A stretch of 11,415 bases of DNA. It comes from Vicinamibacteria bacterium. GTDB taxonomy: Bacteria > Acidobacteriota > Vicinamibacteria > Vicinamibacterales > UBA2999. The translations under genes and the position numbers were made by a program. Every line of letters begins with the position of its first letter. Position 1 is the first letter of the stretch. Below the pieces are notes generated by a model. That model made no database searches, was not told where the DNA came from, and saw only the letters and a program-made list of their open reading frames with translations. Shown piece after piece: positions 7,519 to 11,415 of this stretch. Location of the stretch: positions 1 to 11,415 of the forward strand of contig JAICQE010000147.1 in NCBI GenBank assembly GCA_025938035.1. Reading direction: 5' to 3'.

Positions 7519-7526
7519 TTCCGTCG

Positions 7527-8858
7527 ATGACACGCACCGAGCCGGCGCGCGGCATGCGCGACTTCCTGCCGGAGGACGTGCGGCGCCGCGAGTACGTCAT
7601 CGGCATCGTCAAGCAGGTGTACGAGCGCTACGGCTACGAGCCGCTCGAGACCCCCGCCGCCGAAAACCTCGAAACCCTGATGGGCAAGTACGGGGACGAG
7701 GGCAATCAGCTCATTTTCAAGATCCTGAAGCGCGGCGAGCACGAGGCGAGCGGCCAGGCGGACCTGGCGCTCCGCTACGACCTGACCGTGCCGCTGGCGC
7801 GAGTCATCGCTCATCACCAGAGCAAGCTGCCGCGGCTGTGGAAGCGCTACCAGATTCAGCCGGTATGGCGGGCGGACCGTCCGGCCCGCGGACGGTTCCG
7901 CGAGTTTTATCAGTGCGATGTGGACTTCCTCGGCTCCACATCACCGGCAGTGGAAGCCGAACTGTGTGCTGCAGTAGCGGACGTCCTGAAGGAGCTCGGT
8001 TTCTCGGACTTCAGGATCCGCCTGAATCACCGGCAGCTGCTGACTTCGATCCTGACGGCGGCGGGTATTCAGGAGCCGCTGCATACAACCGCGCTCGTGG
8101 CGATTGACAAGCTCGACAAGATCGGACGCGATGCGGTGCATGCCGAACTGACGGCACGCGGCATCACGCCACAGTCCGCCGAATCGCTCCTTCAGCTAAT
8201 GGAACACGGACGGGGCGAGCCCGGCACCAGCATCGGTTTCGGGTCAGACTTCGATGCCGTTGGCCTCGCCGCGTTGCAGAACACGTCCGAAATCGTGGCC
8301 CTCGCCAATGAAACATCGGCTGCGGGTCGTATTCAGCTTGACCTGACGCTCGCGCGCGGGTTGTCGTACTACACTGGCGCGATCATGGAGGTCAACGTTC
8401 CGGATCTCGCCGGAAGTCTCGGCGGCGGCGGACGTTACGACAACCTGGTGGGGATGTTCCTCGACCAGAGCATCCCTGCCTGCGGGTTCTCGCTCGGGCT
8501 GGAGCGGATCCTGGTCGTGATGGGGGAGCGCGGGATGTTCCCGGCGTCCGTGGCGACGACCCCCGCCGACGTCATGGTGGCCGTATTCGACGCCGCGGAC
8601 ATGCCCCACGCCATGCGGGTTGCCGGCAGCTTGCGGCAAGCGGGGCTGCGCGTCCTCATCTATCCGGATCCCGACAAGATCGGCAAGCAGATCAAGTACG
8701 CTGATTCACGAGGGATTCCGTTTGTCGCCATCCTCGGTGGCGACGAAATCGCGAACGGCACCCTGACGGTCAAACACCTCGCGGCGAAGACCCAGCACAC
8801 ATACGAACAGGACGGAGCCGGCGCGGCGATTCTGAAGGAACTGAAGCAACGTGGCTGA
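7527..8858 (+). CDS. hisS: Histidyl-tRNA synthetase
   Basis: HisRS charges tRNA-His with histidine in the cytoplasm. The protein has 443 residues from the ATG at 7527, near the family size (E. coli 424). It is a class II synthetase: ARGMRDFLPE at the N-terminus, ALRYDLTVPLAR (81-92), motif 2 as RFREFYQCDVDFLG (about 123-136), the histidine-specific LARGLSYYTG (275-284), motif 3 GFSLGLERIL (320-329), then a C-terminal anticodon-binding domain (about 350-443, with VMVAVFD and IKYADSRGIPFVAILG). I chose this ATG because TRTEPARGMRDF is the normal beginning. The frame stays open to an ATG at 7488, but the extra residues (HAFRILHSEFPS) are translated repeat. No ribosome site is visible, because the leader is a hairpin. 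Its stop overlaps the aspS start by eight bases, as in the widespread hisS-aspS pair. Confidence 0.97.
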   Translation: MTRTEPARGMRDFLPEDVRRREYVIGIVKQVYERYGYEPLETPAAENLETLMGKYGDEGNQLIFKILKRGEHEASGQADLALRYDLTVPLARVIAHHQSKLPRLWKRYQIQPVWRADRPARGRFREFYQCDVDFLGSTSPAVEAELCAAVADVLKELGFSDFRIRLNHRQLLTSILTAAGIQEPLHTTALVAIDKLDKIGRDAVHAELTARGITPQSAESLLQLMEHGRGEPGTSIGFGSDFDAVGLAALQNTSEIVALANETSAAGRIQLDLTLARGLSYYTGAIMEVNVPDLAGSLGGGGRYDNLVGMFLDQSIPACGFSLGLERILVVMGERGMFPASVATTPADVMVAVFDAADMPHAMRVAGSLRQAGLRVLIYPDPDKIGKQIKYADSRGIPFVAILGGDEIANGTLTVKHLAAKTQHTYEQDGAGAAILKELKQRG

Positions 8859-10625
8859 ACAACTGGGGGAACTGACACGGACGCACACCTGCGGCGCGCT
8901 CCGCCCGGACGACGTGGGGGCCGACGTGGTGCTGCTCGGGTGGGTGCATCGCGTCCGCGATCTGGGCGGCCTCCTGTTCATCGACGTGCGGGATCGCGAG
9001 GGCGTCACGCAGGTCGTGTTCGACAAGGACGACGAGGCGCTGATGGCGAAGGCCAAGCGGCTCCGCTCGGAGTTCGTGGTCGCGGCTACCGGCCGTGTGC
9101 GCCGGCGATCGGCCGACACGGTGAACCCGAAGCTCTCGACGGGCGAGGTGGAAGTGGTCGTACGTCAGCTCGTGCTCCTCAACGAGGCGAAGACGCCGCC
9201 GTTTCCGATTGCCGACGAGACGCCGGTGGCCGAAGACGTACGCCTCAAGTACCGCTATCTCGACCTGCGCCGGCCCCGCCTGCAGGGGAACATGATCCTC
9301 CGCCACCGGGTGACTTCGATCACACGGCGCTATTTCGACGAGAACGGCTTTCTTGAAATTGAAACGCCGATTCTGACGAAATCCACTCCCGAAGGTGCAC
9401 GCGATTACCTGGTACCGAGCCGTGTTCACCCTGGCGAGTTTTTTGCCCTGCCCCAATCGCCGCAGCTGTTCAAGCAGATCCTGATGGTCGCCGGAATGGA
9501 CCGTTATGTACAGATCTGCAAATGCTTCCGCGACGAGGACCTGCGCGCGGATCGGCAGCCGGAATTCACGCAGGTCGACGTCGAGATGTCGTTCGCGCGG
9601 CCGGAGACGATTTTCGGTGTCATCGAACCGTTGATGAAGCAGATCTTCGCCGTGATAGGCCGCGAGATCACCACGCCGTTTCCACGCATGCCGTACGCCG
9701 AGGCGATCGCCAGGTATGGATCCGACAAGCCTGATCTGCGCTGCGGCATGGCGATCGAGGATCTGCGCGAGTTCTTCCGCGAGTCCAGCTTCCGGGTGTT
9801 CCGCGAGATCGTGGCGAACGGTGGAACCGTCCGCGGTTTCGTCGTCAGGAACGCCAGCGGCTATTCACGGAGCGAGGTGGACGGCCTGGTTGATCAGGCG
9901 AAGGCGCTCGGTGCGACGGGGCTCGTCTGGGCTCGCCGCCTCGACGACGGCTCGGTGACCAGCTCGATCATGAAAGCGATGGGCGAGGACGCCGTCCGCA
10001 AACTGCTTGACGAGGCCCGAGTCAGCAACGGCGAACTGCTGCTGATAGCCGCCGGCGCACCCGACTCGACCTCGAAGCTGCTGGGCCAGCTCAGGCTGAA
10101 CATCGCCCGTCGGGACAATCTGCTGCCCGCAGATGGGTACGCCTTTACCTGGATCGTGGACTTCCCCTTGCTGGAATGGGACGCTGGGGAAGGCAAGTGG
10201 ATTTACGTGCATCACCCGTTCACGTCGCCGCACGATGACGACATCGGCCGTCTCGAAACGGATCCGGGCGCTGCCCGGGCGAAGGCCTACGATCTGGTGC
10301 TGAACGGCAGCGAGATCGGCGGCGGCAGCATCCGTATCCACGACTCCACGCTGCAGCGCCGGATGTTCTCGCTCCTCAACATCAGCGAGGAGGAGGCGCG
10401 GACGCGGTTTGGATTCTTCCTCGAGGCCCTCGAATACGGCACGCCTCCGCACGGCGGGATTGCTCTTGGCCTCGATCGCGTCATCGCCATCCTGGCGGCA
10501 GAGTCCTCGATTCGCGAGGTGATCGCCTTCCCGAAGACGGCTGCGGCGGTGGATCTGATGTCGGACGCACCCTCCCAGGTTGACCCACGTCAGCTCCGCG
10601 AGCTGCACATCCGGATCGCGAACAC

Positions 10626-10629
<4 letters not shown>
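8851..10629 (+). CDS. aspS: Aspartyl-tRNA synthetase
   Basis: AspRS charges tRNA-Asp with aspartate. The 592-residue protein is the bacterial type: an N-terminal OB-fold anticodon domain (residues 1-115, [30 protein letters not shown]), a class II core, an inserted GAD domain (about 295-425) and a C-terminal extension. Core motifs are [24 protein letters not shown] text around 170-190, [12 protein letters not shown], motif 2 [18 protein letters not shown] (226-243) and motif 3 GIALGLDR (536-543), and the end reads [22 protein letters not shown]. The start is a GTG inside the hisS end, with AAGGA about ten bases upstream. At two positions linked to tRNA-Asn misacylation the residues are Leu38 and Asp89, where the non-discriminating Pseudomonas enzyme has His31 and Gly82; this leans toward a discriminating enzyme. 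The ATGA overlap with phoH suggests coupling. Confidence 0.97.

Positions 10630-11415
<786 letters not shown>

Noticed and set aside
7438..7520. CRISPR array or T-box leader before hisS
   Set aside because: The repeat unit is only seven bases with no spacers, and there is no T-box, antiterminator or specifier stem; a short dispersed repeat explains it better.

Overview
The window is GC-rich (roughly 62-64% by eye), densely coding DNA from a Gram-negative bacterium. It carries only housekeeping genes, apart from a set of short palindromic or tandem repeats placed at gene boundaries and inside coding sequences. KdsB (activation of KDO for lipopolysaccharide) points to an LPS outer membrane. The repeats encode or abut peptides such as FAEASAG, GPPKGGHY and FRILHSEF. 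From memory, such peptides recur in Acidobacteriota (Vicinamibacteria-type) genomes, so that lineage is my best guess. It is an inference, not something the sequence proves.

Layout. Positions 1-2951 (minus strand) hold serA, then kdsB, then pyrG, reading right to left. The likely operon makes serine (3-phosphoglycerate dehydrogenase), CMP-KDO and CTP; pyrG runs off the left edge. Positions 2952-3181 are a 230-bp divergent intergenic region with overlapping -10-like boxes for the two strands and an inverted repeat between them. Positions 3182-7438 (plus strand) hold mdh, sucC, sucD, ndk, a two-helix DUF2905-type membrane protein and dcd. Positions 7527-11415 (plus strand) hold hisS, aspS and the start of a PhoH-family ATPase, which runs off the right edge.

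How the genes fit together. PyrG makes the CTP that KdsB consumes. Mdh and SucCD are TCA-cycle enzymes, and Ndk equilibrates the nucleoside triphosphate that SucCD makes. Dcd adds a deoxynucleotide step (dCTP to dUTP). hisS-aspS is a tRNA-charging pair, and PhoH is often linked to RNA or ribosome maintenance genes. Most junctions are tight: sucD/ndk and aspS/phoH overlap by 4 bp, hisS/aspS overlap by 8 bp, and the gaps sucC-sucD, ndk-DUF2905 and DUF2905-dcd are 4-7 bp.

The most interesting content is the repeats. I see at least five, perhaps six, unrelated short elements: in the pyrG leader or N-terminus, inside kdsB, at the serA stop, at the mdh stop, in the dcd-hisS gap, and possibly at the sucC 3' end. 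They look like dispersed, REP-like sequences tolerated at gene ends and in surface loops, and they may add amino acids to essential enzymes. I see no tRNA, rRNA, CRISPR array, insertion sequence or prophage. There is no gene-free stretch above 300 bases.
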